Source: CAZSBG01 sp964605145 | GTDB lineage: Bacteria > Zhuqueibacterota > Zhuqueibacteria > Thermofontimicrobiales > Thermofontimicrobiaceae | Direction: 5' to 3' | Assembly (NCBI GenBank): GCA_964605145.1 | Contig: CAZSBG010000004.1 | Location: 52,612 to 116,611, forward strand | Length of the DNA: 64,000 bases | In this document: positions 12,201-24,700 of the stretch, one piece after another | Numbering within the stretch: position 1 is the stretch's first letter | How the letters are laid out: the number at the start of each line of letters is the position of its first letter | Notes under the pieces: generated by a model | What the model saw: only the letters and a program-made list of their open reading frames with translations | Database searches by the model: none | What the model was told of the DNA's origin: nothing | Program-made: the position numbers and the translations under genes

Positions 12201-12652
12201 AGCGTCTGCCAGATTATATGTTGCCGTCCGCGTTTATGATTTTGGAGGAATTTCCGCTCACGCCGAATGGTAAAGTGGATCGGAAAGCGCTTCCGGCGCC
12301 GGATCAATCCCGACCGGAATTGGGAAGCGAATATGTGGAGCCGCGCAATGACGATGAGAAAAAACTGGCGGAAATTGTTTCAGAATTGCTCAATGTAGAA
12401 AAAGTCGGTGTTTATGATAATTTCTTTGACCTGGGCGGGCACTCGCTGCTGGCGACCCAGTTCATTTCCCGAACCCGCGATGCGTTCGAAGTTGAGCTGC
12501 CCCTGCGAAGCCTGTTCGAAAAACCGACAGTCGCCGGACTGGTGGAAGAGATTACGATACTCAGGCAATCAGGAGCAACGCAGTCAGCCCCATCGATTAA
12601 ACGTGTCTCCCGGGACGCGAGGCGCGTGAAGCTTTCTGATCTTGAAAAATGA
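6257..12652 (+). CDS. Nonribosomal peptide synthetase, C-A-PCP-C-A-PCP
   Basis: 2131 residues, two complete elongation modules. The start ATG overlaps the previous stop by four bases (ATGA), implying translational coupling. The N-terminus (IEDIYPLSPMQQGMLFHS) resembles a COM acceptor joined to a condensation domain of the type that follows an epimerase, fitting the upstream epimerization domain. The first condensation motif is HHHLLLDGW and the first carrier Ser is at 9272. The second condensation domain has MHHIISDGW and the second carrier Ser is at 12443. The first A-domain code reads DGGVGGVCVK, which I do not recognise. The second reads DAWTIAAVCK, a known Phe code from the gramicidin/tyrocidine family. 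There is no epimerization, thioesterase or reductase domain. The C-terminus is a short charged tail after the carrier protein. Confidence 0.97.
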   Translation: MSMENIEDIYPLSPMQQGMLFHSIYSPESGEYIEQMSCKIKGQLDVDAFERAWQEVLNRHTILRTAFVWEDLDEPLQVVQSGLELKVDLQDWRSGAVNDIPKKLQEFVESERKKGFDLTEAPLMRVALIQVSDSEYHFVWSHHHLLLDGWSVPLLLEEVFSFYDTFHQGRKIEREQPRPFRDYIAWLQQQDLSKAEAFWRDKLNGFTAPTPLVMDNAVEYDEVKEDYSYVQDMLSKEVTETLQNLARTHQVTLNTFMQGAWALLLSIYSGEDDVLFGATVSGRPPELLGSETMLGIFINTLPVRIQVSPNENLLTWIKDIQKQQSELRQYEFSALTQIQGWSQVPRDMPLFESIFVFENYPVEEAMKEDNSSVNITDVESYTRTSLPITVAASPGKKLGIEILFDRKRFSTAAIKRTMSHLKRLLGEFASNADRPISELTILTEADKKLLLVDWNDTDADLPYNTCIHHLIEQQVERTPDAPAVLCCGEELSFSQLNERANQLARFLLKAGLKTEDLVGICMDRSVNVILSMLAVLKAGGAYVPIDPLYPKDRIEYMIVDSGTKFILTEEKYAGELPEFQITKIRLDSDWSKISNLEKTNLELSVQPENLAYIIYTSGSTGKPKGVMLQHGGLSNFAVAYANVFGVDSEKRVIQFFSFSFDGSVGDIYMSLISGACLCIMDGEERNPGPDMKKFIEETEITTGVLPPSVLSVLSEQGMPNMKTIGSGGDAVSSDLAERWTKDRDYHNVYGPTEATCVVTTYLTNNLNPNATVVPIGKPLGNVKIYILNSRMQPVPIGVPGEIYIGGVSLARGYLNKPDLSAESFVPNPFSQRQGNRLYKTGDLGRYLPDGNIEFLGRVDHQVKIRGFRIELGEIEENLNSHPAVQYAVVLAREDKPGDKRLVAYFVPDRKSKEQPTNNDLQEFLKKKLPDYMVPAVFVMLEEMPLSPSGKIDRKALPAPELDRSGGNEFVAPSTPTEELIAEIWAEVLEIEQIGVFDNFFELGGHSLTGVKLQSRIQDAFQIELPLNKLFEVPTVAELANLIEGEKFSQEKSEAPPIVPVSREQEIPLSFAQHRLWFLDQLEPNSPFYNIPTALRFKGNLNVSALEKAFEEIIKRHESLRTTFDSSDGKPFQVIAPSIDTPLERIDLTEKPENDREKMLKDLAFEEAQQPFDLQNGPLFRVKLVQMQTDEFAILFTMHHIISDGWSITIFVQEIAALYEAFNAGKESPLPELKVQYPDFSHWQRQWLQGEVLDAQLSYWKEKLAGSPPILELPTDRPRPAVQSFNGATLSKFLPKKMADALKKLSREEGSTLFMTLMAAFKTLLYRYTGQDDISVGTPIANRKNLETEKLIGFFVNTLVMRTDLSDDPSFLDLLHRVRETALEAYAHQDIPFETIVEAVQPERDMSHSPLFQVMFVLQEARKSDIELSDVMITPLETDSGNAKFDLTLEVLEGVEQMELAFEYNTDLFDESTIDRMSGHFLNLLETILLDPEQPVSSLHIMGDGDKYQMLTEWNETTAEFPDNACVHEVFQKLAEEKPDAVATIFENASQTYGELNEKANQLARYLQKRGVQKESFVGICMERSLEMVIGIMAALKAGGAFVPLDPAYPAERLAFMMADSNLSVLLTQEKINEFLPEHDAETVCLDNEQDTIFQGNAENLNNNIVPENLAYMIYTSGSTGKPKGTMLQHRGLCNLAMAQHQAFDVTFGSRILQFSSLSFDASVWETVMALLNGSTLCLTRRENLASGQTLWQVLKDNQISTVTLPPSVAAIIPEEPLPDLNVIITAGEKCTAELVSKWNENGRKFFNAYGPTETTVCASMLHVTEQYRQGPPIGRPINNFNLYILDKKNNPVPIGVAGELHIGGVGLARGYYNRPDLTAEKFIADPFSRTPGSRLYKSGDLARFLPDGNIEFLGRIDHQVKVRGFRIELGEIEAVLAEHADITDVIVIVREDVSGDKRLVAYLVTEAEKEMTAGDLRNYLRERLPDYMLPSAFMILEEFPLTPNGKVDRKALPAPDQSRPELGSEYVEPRNDDEKKLAEIVSELLNVEKVGVYDNFFDLGGHSLLATQFISRTRDAFEVELPLRSLFEKPTVAGLVEEITILRQSGATQSAPSIKRVSRDARRVKLSDLEK

Positions 12653-12751
12653 TTTGAAGTTTATATTTTATCGAAAGTGACGAGACGATTGGAAAGATAG
12701 CGGAATTTTGTGCTGTTTTTTCAACCAAATTTTAGATATATGGAGAGTGCA

Positions 12752-15700
12752 ATGGCAGAACAAAACTACCACACTCAGGAACAGGATGTATTTGTGTTTC
12801 CTGCTTCGTACGCACAACAACGATTGTGGTTTTTGGATCAGTTCGAACCGAACAGTCCATTTTACAACATCCCGTCAGCAGTTCGCTTTCGGGGAGAACT
12901 GAATTTAGATGCATTGTACAAAAGCATTCACGAGATTATTGCGCGGCATGAAACGTTGCGCACGACTTTTGGTAAAGTCGACGGCAATCCGGTTCAGATA
13001 ATTCATCCCGGGTTGAAAATAGATATTCCAATTATCGATTTATCTTCACGTGAAGAGGAACATAGAGAAACTGAAGCGATTAAACTGGCTCAAAAAGAAG
13101 CGAGAAAACCGTTCAATCTCAGCACCGGACCACTGGTTCGTGTGACAATCCTGAAATTGGATGAAAATGACCATGTAATCCTTTTCACGCTGCATCACAT
13201 CATTTCAGATGGATGGTCTATGGGCGTGCTGATAAAAGAGGTATCAATTCTTTACAGCACATTCTCGAAAAGCTTGCCTTCACCTCTCCCTGAATTACCG
13301 ATTCAATATGCTGATTTTGCGGAATGGCAGCAGGAATGGCTGACCGGCGATGTACTCGAAAAACAAATTTCTTACTGGAAAGATCAGCTCGATGGTAGTT
13401 TGCAAATTCTGGAGCTGCCAACTGACAGACCACGACCTGCCGTGCAAACGGCTAACGGAGATGATGTGTCGAGAGTGCTGCCAAAAACATTAACGCAATC
13501 AATCAAAAAATTATGCAGTCAGGAAGATGTCACAATCTTCATGGCGTTGCTGGCCGCGTTTAATACGCTGCTCCATCGTTATACCAACCAGGAAAGCATC
13601 ACTGTCGGAAGTCCTATCGCAAACAGAACGCGGGCTGAAGTTGAGGAATTAATTGGATTCTTCGTCAATACACTGGTACTGAAATCTGATTTTTATGAGG
13701 ATCAGACATTTCGTCAGCTTCTTCAAAAGGTAAAGGAAACAACGCTTGGCGGTTACGCCAATCAGGATGTTCCTTTTGAACGACTCGTCGAGATACTGCA
13801 GCCGGATCGGGACATGAGCCATAGCCCCTTGTTCCAGGTAATGTTTATCCTGCAGAACAATCCAATGAGTGGCGGCATCGATTTGCCAGAGGTGAGCTTG
13901 AGCACGCTCGATATCAATGCCGGGACGTCGACGTTTGATTTAACGCTCATGGTCACCGAGCAGTCCCAGGGGCTGGATGTAACCATCGAATACAACACCG
14001 ATTTGTTTGATGCGGACACAATGCATCGTATGATCGATCATTTTGAAATGCTGCTGACATCAATCGTGGCTGACCCGGATCAGGATGTTTCCAAATTATC
14101 AATTTTGCCGGAAGCGGAGTTTCAAAAGGAGGTAATTGAGTGGAATAATTACGATTCTGATTATCCTCAGCACGTCAATGTGAACCATGTTTTTGAAAAG
14201 CAGGTCGAAGAGACCCCGCATAATGTGGCTGTTTCCACCTGTGAGGAGAGTATAACGTATGAAGACCTGAACCGGCGCGCCAATCAATTGGCGCATTATC
14301 TGCAGAAACGTGGAGTGGGGCCGGAACAGGTTGTCTCGATCTGCGCGGGCAAATCCATTGAATTGATCGTGGCAGTGCTCGGCGTGATGAAAGCCGGTGG
14401 TGCCTACTTGCCGATTGATCCGACCTATCCGGAAGAGCGAATTGCATACATGCTGGAAGATTCCAAAGCGTCCATTTTATTAACGATGAATGAGCTCGTC
14501 GATCAGTTGCCTGACTCGAATGCGGATGTAATCAGTATTGATGCCACATGGGATGAAATTTCCAAAGAAAGCGCTGAAAATGCTGTGAGCGGCACCAATG
14601 AAAATAATCTGGTCTATTTGATTTACACCTCAGGCTCAACCGGGAAATCCAAAGGGGTAATGGTTGTCCATAAAACGCTTGTCAATGCGTACTATGCCTG
14701 GGAAGAAGCATATCTATTGAAGCAGGGAGTATCCAGTCACCTTCAGATGGCAAGTTTCTCGTTCGATGTGTTTTCCGGCGACTTTGTCCGTGGTTTATTA
14801 TCCGGCGGCAAACTCGTTTTGGTTAACCGGGATTTGCTGCTCGAAGCGGAGAAACTCTATCATTTGATGGTTCAGGAAAAAGTGGATTGCGCTGAATTTG
14901 TCCCGGCCGTGCTCAGAAATTTAATTCAATACCTCGAAGAAACCGGCCAGAACCTCGCATTCATGAAGGCATTGATTGCCGGTTCCGATTCCTGGTATGT
15001 TGCTGAATACAAGGAATTTCAAAAATATTGCGGGCCGGAGACCCGGCTCATCAACTCATTCGGTCTTACAGAAGCGACGATTGACAGCACCTATTTTGAA
15101 TCAATCCATCAACTCACTTCCTCCAACGAACGGCTGGTACCTATAGGAATTCCGTTTGCAAACACAAAAATCTATATCCTTGACAGGCATCTTCAGCCAG
15201 TGCCGATTGGAGTTCCCGGCGAATTATGCGTTGGCGGTGCCGGACTGGCTCGGGGATATTTCAATCGCCCGGACTTAACATCGGAAAAATTTATCGCTGA
15301 TCCGTTCAGCCAGGAGCCGGATGCCAGAATGTACAAAACCGGTGATCTGGCGAGATTTCTCCCGGATGGGAATATCGAATTTCTCGGCCGAATTGATAAC
15401 CAGGTCAAAATTCGGGGATTTCGAATTGAACTCGGGGAGATTGAATCGACGCTGGGGAAACACCCGGATGTGAGCGAAGTGGTCGTCACCGCCTGGGAAG
15501 ACCGCCCTGGCAACAAGCGCCTTGTGGCGTACGTTGTGGTGGACAACGATGAAGAATCAATGGTCAGCGAATTGCGCACTTACCTGAAAGAAAAATTGCC
15601 GGATTACATGGTTCCGTCGTTTTTTATCATTTTGGATGCCATGCCATTGACACCCAACGGAAAAATTGATCGTCGCAGTTTGCCGGCGCCGGATCAGGAT

Positions 15701-18700
15701 ACCATTGCGGAAGCGAGTGAAGTGTATGTTGCTCCTCGCACGCCAAGCGAAGAAAAAGTTGCAGTGATCTGGTCGAAAATTCTCAATATTGAAAAAATCG
15801 GGATTCATGACAATTTCTTTGAGCTTGGGGGACATTCCCTGCTGGCCACCCAGGTTGTATCCCGGATTCGGGAAGCCTTTGACGTTGAAATTCCATTGCG
15901 CAATATTTTTGAATTTCCAACCGTGGCGGAATTGACACATCAGATCGATGTTGCAGTATTATCCGATACAGGACTGGTCGCGCCGCCTATTGTACCTGTC
16001 TCACGCGATCAGGAAATGCCGCTTTCATTTGCCCAGCAACGCCTGTGGTTCCTTGACCAACTGGAACCCGGCAGTCCATTCTACAACATTCCGGATGCAG
16101 TTCGGTTCCAGGGTGCGTTGAATATTGACGCCCTCGAAGCAAGCATCAACGAGATTGTGAAACGCCATGAGTCGCTGCGAACAAATTTCATCGACGTTGA
16201 CGGTAAACCGAGTCAGATCATCCACGAGTCCCGAACCATTCCAATGAAAAAAATCGATCTGAGGGAATTGCCAAAAGCGCGACGGGAAGCTGAAGTCGAG
16301 CGATTGGCAAAAGAGGAAGCGCAGCAACCATTCAATCTTTCTGATGATGCATTGTTGCGGGTGACTATGCTGATGTTGGACGAAGAGGAGTTTGTCATTC
16401 TGTTTACCGTTCACCATATTATATCAGATGATTGGTCATCCAGCGTCTTGATTCAGGAATTGGCGATTATTTACGATGCTTTTAATAATAATCGACCATC
16501 GCCGCTGCCCGAGCCGGTCATCCAATATGCAGATTATGCGCACTGGCAGCAGAACTGGCTCCAGGGCGAAGTGCTTGAAAATCACTTGAATTACTGGAAA
16601 AATCAACTCAGCGACAGCCCCATGCTGCTCGAGCTACCGACGGATAAGCCTCGTCCGTCCGTTCAAACGTTTAATGGCTCGTTCGTCAATTTCGAAATCC
16701 CGGAAGACCTGACAAAATCCATACGCTCCCTGTGCAATCAGGATGGCGCCACCCTTTTTATGACGCTTCTGGCTGCATTTCAAACACTGCTTTATCGTTA
16801 TTCAGGCCAGGATGATATTTGCGTGGGTTCTCCAATTGCAAATCGAACAAAAAGTGAAATGGAAAGCCTGATCGGTCTCTTCATCAATACGCTTGTTTTC
16901 AGAACCGACCTGGCCGGGGATCCAAGCTTCAAAGAACTATTGAGCCGAGTGCGCAAGGTTGCGCTTGAGGCTTATGCGCATCAGGATATTCCGTTCGAAA
17001 AGTTAGTGGATATTTTGCGACTGGATCGGGACCTCAGTCATTCTCCGCTCTTCCAGGCAATGCTTGTGCTGCAAAATGCGCCCATGGACGTTCAGGAACT
17101 CCCGGGTTTGCGCATCAGTCCGCTGGAGACTCACAGTGGCACGGCAAAATATGACTTAACTATGTTCATTGTTGAAGAAGGCGATAAACTGAGCGGTGCG
17201 TTGGAATATAATACCGATTTGTTTGAAGAAGGCACTATCAACAGAATGTTGAAGCATTTTCAAATCCTGCTCAAAGGCATTACTTCAAAACCTGAGCAGC
17301 ACATCGCTAAAATTCCGCTCATCAGCGAAGCAGAAGCACAGCAATTTGTGATAGAAATGAACGCGACTCAGGTCGGATATACGAATGATCAGTATATCCA
17401 TAAAATGTTTGAAATGCAGGTCGATGAAAATCCTGAGGCGATGGCTGTTGTTTTCGACGCTGAAAAACTGAGCTATTCCGAACTGAATGAATCCGCCAAT
17501 CAACTGGCGCATTACCTGCAAAAAATGGGTGTCGGACCGGAGGTCATGGTTGGCATTTGTATGGAGCGGTCGCTTGAATTAATGGTGGCATTAATGGGCA
17601 CATTAAAAGCCGGCGGCGCCTACGTGCCGATTGATCCATCATATCCGTCTGAGCGGTTGAACCATATGCTCCACGATTCAAACGTCCAGGTATTGTTGAC
17701 CCAGGAAAAATTAAAATCACATTTTCCTGCTGATATCGATCACGTAATTTGTCTTGACAAACAGTGGGAAGAAATTGAACCGGAAAACAATGAAAATCCG
17801 GATGTGCATATTTCAACCGATAATTTAGCTTATGTCATTTATACATCCGGCTCGACCGGCACGCCCAAAGGCACGCTCATTTCCCACAAGGGCTTGCGCA
17901 ATTATTTATGCTGGTGCATGGAAGCGTATTCGTTGAAAGAAGGCAGGGGCTCGTTAGTCCATTCCTCGCTTGCGTTCGACGCAACAATCACCGGACTTTA
18001 TGCGCCATTATTGGTCGGCCGAACCGTTTACCTGGCGCCTGAAACAAAAGATATCGAGATACTCAAAAAAATCCTGACCAAGGAGCAGAATTTCAGTCTC
18101 ATTAAAATCACACCGGCGCATCTGGAATTACTGGGACAACAGTTGGAACCGGAAGTTGCCGCAAAAGCAACCCATTCGTTCATCATTGGTGGAGAAAATC
18201 TCACTACCGAGCATATTGAATTTTGGCAGAAGCATGCGCCGGATACATTGCTGGTGAACGAATATGGCCCCACAGAAACAGTGGTTGGGTGTATGAATTA
18301 TCGCGTGCCGGCGGATTTGCATGCCGGCTCTGTATCCATTGGTCATTCCATTAATAATATGCAAATTTATATTCTGGATGCCCACCTGAATCCGGTGCCA
18401 ACAGGGGTGAAAGGTGAAATGTACATTGGTGGACTGGGCGTTGCACGTGGCTATCACAATCGCCCTGACTTGACAGCGGAAAAATTTATTCCCGATCCGT
18501 TTAGCCAGGAACCCGGGACGCGCTTTTACAAAACCGGCGATTTGGCGAGATACTATTTTGATGGCAACATCGAATTCCTCGGCAGACTGGATGACCAGGT
18601 GAAAATTCGGGGTTTCCGAATCGAACTGGGTGAAATAGAAGCAGTCCTTGGGCAACATTCTGCAATCGAGGAGGTTGTTGTTATTGCCGGCAAGGCCTCC

Positions 18701-21700
18701 AAATCAGCAGAATTTCGTTTGGTGGCATATATTGTCACAACGGATGATTCAATGCCGTCCATCAGTGAACTGAGGGATTTTCTCAAGGAAAAATTGCCGG
18801 AATACATGATACCTTCAATTTACATGAAACTGGATGAATTACCGCTGACACCCAATGGTAAAGTCGACCGAAAAGCATTGCCTGAACCGGAAATAACGCG
18901 GTCAGAGATGCACAAGACTTTTGTCGCTCCCAGAAATCCGGTTGAAAAACAAATAGCGGAAATCTGGAGTGAATTAATTGGAATCGATAAGGTCGGAATT
19001 TACGACAACTTTTTCGAATTGGGCGGCCATTCACTACTGGCAACGCAGATGAATTCGCGCATCAGAAAATCATTTAATATCGAATTTCCACTCCTTGCAG
19101 TGTTTGAATCCACGACTTTGGAAGAGCTGGCTCTCCAGGTGGAGAAAACAAGCGGAGATGCATACGCGCAACTTGCACCATCCATTGAACCGGTGGATCG
19201 CGAAAAAGTAGTGGATTTACCGCTTTCATTCGCGCAGCAGCGATTGTGGTTCCTGGATAAACTCGAACCGGGCAACACATTCTACAACATCCCCACAGCC
19301 ATTCGATTGAAAGGGAAACTGGATGTCGATGCGCTGGAAAAAAGTATGATGGAAATTTTGAAGCGACATGATTCTTTGCGTACGAACTTTTATGAGCGGG
19401 ATGGAATTCCCTATCAGAAAATTGAACAGGACATTCAATTTGAACTCGAAAGAATCGATTTGATCGGAAAACCGCATGCTGAAAGAGAAACCGAGGTGCT
19501 CAAACTGGCCGGTGAGGACGCTCGCAAGCCATTTGATCTGAGCCGTGGTCCATTGTTCCGGGCTTCGCTGATTATACTGGATGAAAACGATCACGTTATT
19601 CTTTTCACTATGCACCATATTATTTCCGATGGCTGGTCAGTCAATATTATGATTCAGGAAATTGCCACAATTTACGATTCCCTGGCGAATCAAAAGCAAA
19701 TCGCTCTGCCGGTATTGCCGGTTCAATATGCGGATTTTGCCCACTGGCAGAGAAATTGGTTGCAAGGTGAAGTGCTGGGCCGACAGCTTCAGTACTGGGT
19801 GGAAAAACTTTCTGATGCACCGTCGTTGATTGAACTGCCAACAGACAGACCCAGGCCTTCAGTGAAAACATTCAATGGCGCCCTTCAGTCGTTCGATATT
19901 CAACCGGAATTAACAGGCGCATTGCGAAAACTGACCGAAACATCAGGCGCAACGCTATTCATGTCGTTATTGGCTGCATTCCAGACGCTCATCCACCGGT
20001 ATTCCGGTCAGGATATTATTCCCGTGGGCTCGCCCATCGCAAACAGAAATCAGATGGAAACAGAAGGCGTCATCGGATTTTTTGCCAATACACTGGTTTT
20101 CTCCACCGATTTTTCCGGCGATCCATCGTTTAATGATTTGCTCAAACGAGTCAGGAAAACCGCGCTGGGCGCGTATGAACATCAGGACATTCCTTTTGAA
20201 AAACTCGTCGAAGTGCTGCAACCTGAACGCGACATGAGCTACACACCTCTTTTCCAGGTCATGTTTGTCATGCAAAACAAGCGCGAGCACAGTTACTATA
20301 CCTCTGATCTGGAAATTGCTCCAATCATTGCCGAAAGCGGCACCACGCAATACGATTTGACGCTTTCCATTGAAGAGGGAGCCGAGGAAATCAGCGGTGT
20401 TTTGGAATACAATACCGATTTATTCAATAAAGAAACCATTACGCAAATAATCGGAAATTTTCAAACGTTATTACAGACCGCAGTTGAAAATCCTGATCTA
20501 CCTATTTCGCGACTGGCGCTGTTGAAAGAAGCCGAAGAACAAGGCATGCTTTATGACTGGAACAGTACTGCCAGCCAATATGTCGAAGACCGCTGCGTGC
20601 ATCAATTATTCGAAGAACAGGTTGTTGCCACGCCGGAAAAAATTGCTGTGGTTTTTGAAGATGAACAATTAACCTACAAAGAATTGAATGAGCGGGCTAA
20701 TCAACTGGCCAACCATTTGAGAAAACTCGGCGTTGGGACTGAAATTCTTGTCGGATTGTGCGTGGAACGTTCTCTCGACATGATTGTTGGGCTGCTCGGT
20801 ATTTTGAAAGCCGGGGGCGCATATTTGCCCATCGATCCGACTTATCCTGTCGATCGAATTGATTATATGATAGCAGATGCACAGGTCGGTATCGTATTAA
20901 CACAGCAGCAGCTTGTGAATCACATCTCCACGAATGATGGGACGCAAACTATTTGTCTGGATAGCGATTGGGAGCACATTTCGCATCAAAGCACAGAAAA
21001 TCATGACGCTCACATTCAAATTGACAATCTGGCGTATGTGATTTACACATCCGGTTCCACCGGCCGGCCCAAGGGTGTTATGCTCCGTCACCGCGGGATA
21101 AATAATCTCACCAAATCGCAGATCGCTGATTTTGCCGTCGATGAAACGAGTCGGATTCTTCAGTTTGCATCGTTTAGTTTTGATGCATCGATTTCCGAAA
21201 TATTCACCGCGCTGCTGTCCGGGGCAACATTATATCTGGCTCAGAAAGACACATTGCTTTCAGCGTCCGGACTTGTGAGTTTTTTCAAAAATAACGAAAT
21301 AACCATTGTAACTTTGCCGCCATCATTATTGAATATTCTTGAACCGGAAGATTTGGCCGGCTTGAAAACAATTGTATCGGCCGGAGAAGCCTGCACAAAA
21401 GCGATTGCGAACAAATGGCATCAAGCCGTAAGATTTGTCAATGCTTACGGTCCGACAGAAGCAACCGTGGGCGTGACGAGTTATATTATCGATCATATTC
21501 CTGCTGAAGGCTCAACTATTCCCATTGGAAAGCCTGTTTCCAACACAAAATTGTATATTCTGGATGAATTCATGAATCCTGTCCCCAGGGGAGTTGCAGG
21601 TGAATTGTTCATCGGAAGTGTCGGTCTGGCGCGCGGGTACATAAACCGGCCAGATTTGACCGCTGAAAAATTCGTGCCGAATCCCTTCAGCGATGAGAGC

Positions 21701-24700
21701 GGAGCCAGGCTATATCGAACCGGCGATTTGGTCCGATTTTTTGCAGATGGCAATATTGAATTTCTTGGCAGGCTCGATCATCAGGTGAAAATTCGCGGCT
21801 ACCGAATAGAAATTGGTGAAATTGAATCCGCGCTGAATCAACATGAAGACATCCAACAGGCTGTGGTCACCGCGAAGAAAATGCCTTATTCAGACAATGA
21901 CCATCAGCTCGTTGCGTATATGGTGCTGACTCAGGACAGAGAATTCACCGTGAATCAGGCGCGTGATTTTCTCAAGGAGCGCTTGCCGGAATACATGATT
22001 CCGACGTATTTCATCACATTGAGCAAATTACCCATGCTACCCAATGGGAAAATTAATCGAAAAGCGCTGCCCGATCCTGAGGTGTCCGATGTGGCTTCAT
22101 CCGGACATGAATATGTTGCACCGCGGACTCCAACGGAAGAGTTGCTGGCTGTGCTTTGGGGTGAAATTCTGGGCGTTGAAAAGGTTGGAATGTTCGATAA
22201 CTTTTTTGAATTGGGTGGCCATTCATTACTGGCAACTCAACTGGTATCACGTGTCAAAAATGCATTTCAGGTCGAACTGCCAATTCGCGATTTCTTTGAA
22301 ACACCATTCATTTTTCAACTCGCGCAAATCATTAATAAGCTCAAATTGGAACAGGATTCCATCGAAGTGCCAAATATCGAGCGGGTTGACAGAGATAGAC
22401 AATTGATGTTATCATTTGCCCAGCAGCGATTGTGGTTCCTGGATCATCTCGAAGCCGATACAGCATCGTACAATCTGCCTTCCGCAATTCGTGTCACCGG
22501 CGATTTGAATGTCAAGGCGCTAAATTATAGCCTCAATGAGGTTATCCGCCGGCATGAAATCTTGCGGACCCGGTTCACGGCCATCGAGGGAAAACCGATT
22601 CAGGTCATCGTCCCTGAATTGACAATGGAAATTCCGATTGTCGATTTGCAGCATCTTCCGGAAGAGGAAAGAGAAAATCACGCGCTGGAACTGGCGGTTG
22701 AAGAAGCTCAAAAACCATTCGATCTGAAAAAGTGTCCGCTAATTCGCGTGAAGCTTGTTCAATTAAAAGACAATGAATATGTGCTGCTTTTCACCATGCA
22801 TCACATTATTTCCGATGGTTGGTCTATGGGCATACTCATTCAGGAAGTGGGCGCACTATACGATGCGTACTTAAATAAGAAACCAACGCCTATGCCTGAC
22901 CTGGCCATCCAATATGTGGACTTTGCGCAGTGGCAGCGCACCTGGCTGCAGGGCAAAACACTGGATATGCAGATTGATTACTGGAAAAACCAGTTAGCCG
23001 GCAGCACGCCGCTGCTGGCACTGCCGACAGATCGTCCGCGTCCGCCAATTCAAACATATCAGGGAAGAACGAAAACATTTGAAATTCCCAAAGAATTGTC
23101 GACCGCCATCAGCCGGATAAGCCGTCAGGAAGGGGCCACGCTGTTCATGACATTGATGGCAGCTTTTCAGACGCTACTGTATCGGTATTCCGGCCAGGAG
23201 GATATCAATGTCGGTACACCCATTGCCAACAGAAACAAATCCGAAACTGAATCGCTTATCGGTTTCTTTGTGAATACATTGGTCATTCGCACAGATTTTA
23301 CCGGGGAAGATACGTTTCAGGATATTATCCGCAAAGTCAGAGAAACCTCGCTGGGTGCATACGCGTATCAGGATTTGCCGTTCGAAACCCTGGTGGATAT
23401 TATTCAACCCAAGCGAAATACCAGCCATACGCCATTATTCCAGGTGATGTTTGTGTTGCAGAATCTCCCCATGGGAGCTCAGGAATTGACGGATCTGGTG
23501 CTGGAACCCATTGAACCTGAAACAGGAATTGCCAAGTTCGATCTGACGCTGACGATGGTCGAAAGTCCGGATGGATTTAACGGATCATTCGAATTTAACA
23601 CCGATTTATTCGACCCGGAAACAATCGATAAGATGATCCTTCATTTCCGGAACTTGCTGGAAGCAATCGCTGAAGCGCCGGCGGCTCCCATATCCAAATT
23701 ACAATTCATTGCAGAAGACGAACGAAATCAAATGCTGACCGAGTGGAATGATACGACATTCGAATATGCTAATGATTCCTGCATTCATGAACTGGTTGAG
23801 CAATGGGCAGAAAAGACGCCGGATGAGATTGCTGCAGTATTCGAAGATCAAACCTTAACCTATGCAGAGTTGAATAAGAAAGCAAACCAATTAGCGCATT
23901 ACTTGCAAAAATCCGGTGTGGGGCCTGAAACGCTGGTGGGAATGTACATGGAACGATCCATGGATGTGGTCATTTCCATTTTGGCCATTATAAAGGCTGG
24001 TGGTGCCTACGTGCCCATGGATCCGGTTTATCCCCAGGACCGAATTGCGTTCATGCTGGAGGACACAGCCACGCCAATTCTGCTAACACAAACGCAGATG
24101 CTGGACAGGCTGCCGGAAGTCAATACGCGCATGATTTGTCTCGATGAAGAATGGGAAACGATTGCCAAAGAAAACAGCGATAACATCAAGACAGAGATTG
24201 ACCCGGAAAATATCGCGTATGTCATCTATACATCAGGGTCCACCGGCAAGCCCAAGGGATGCATGATCAATCATAATCATGTAATTCGGTTGTTCAAAGC
24301 CACGGATGACTGGTTCCATTTCGATTCAAACGACGTCTGGACGTTTTTCCATTCGTACGCGTTTGATTTTTCAGTCTGGGAAATATGGGGCGCGCTGTTG
24401 TATGGCGGCAAGCTTGTTGTGGTGCCATACATGATAAGTCGCTCGCCGGAAGGTTTTTACGAATTGCTGGCCAAAGAACGCGTGACAGTGCTCAACCAGA
24501 CTCCGTCTGCTTTCAGGCAGCTCATTCGTGCGGAAGAAGTTGTGGGCATGGCGCCCGATTTGGCTCTGCGTTTGATTATTTTTGGCGGGGAGGCGCTCGA
24601 ATTGAACAGCCTGAAACCCTGGTACGATCGCCATGGCGATAAAAAGCCGCAACTGGTGAATATGTATGGCATCACGGAAACGACCGTGCATGTGACGTAT

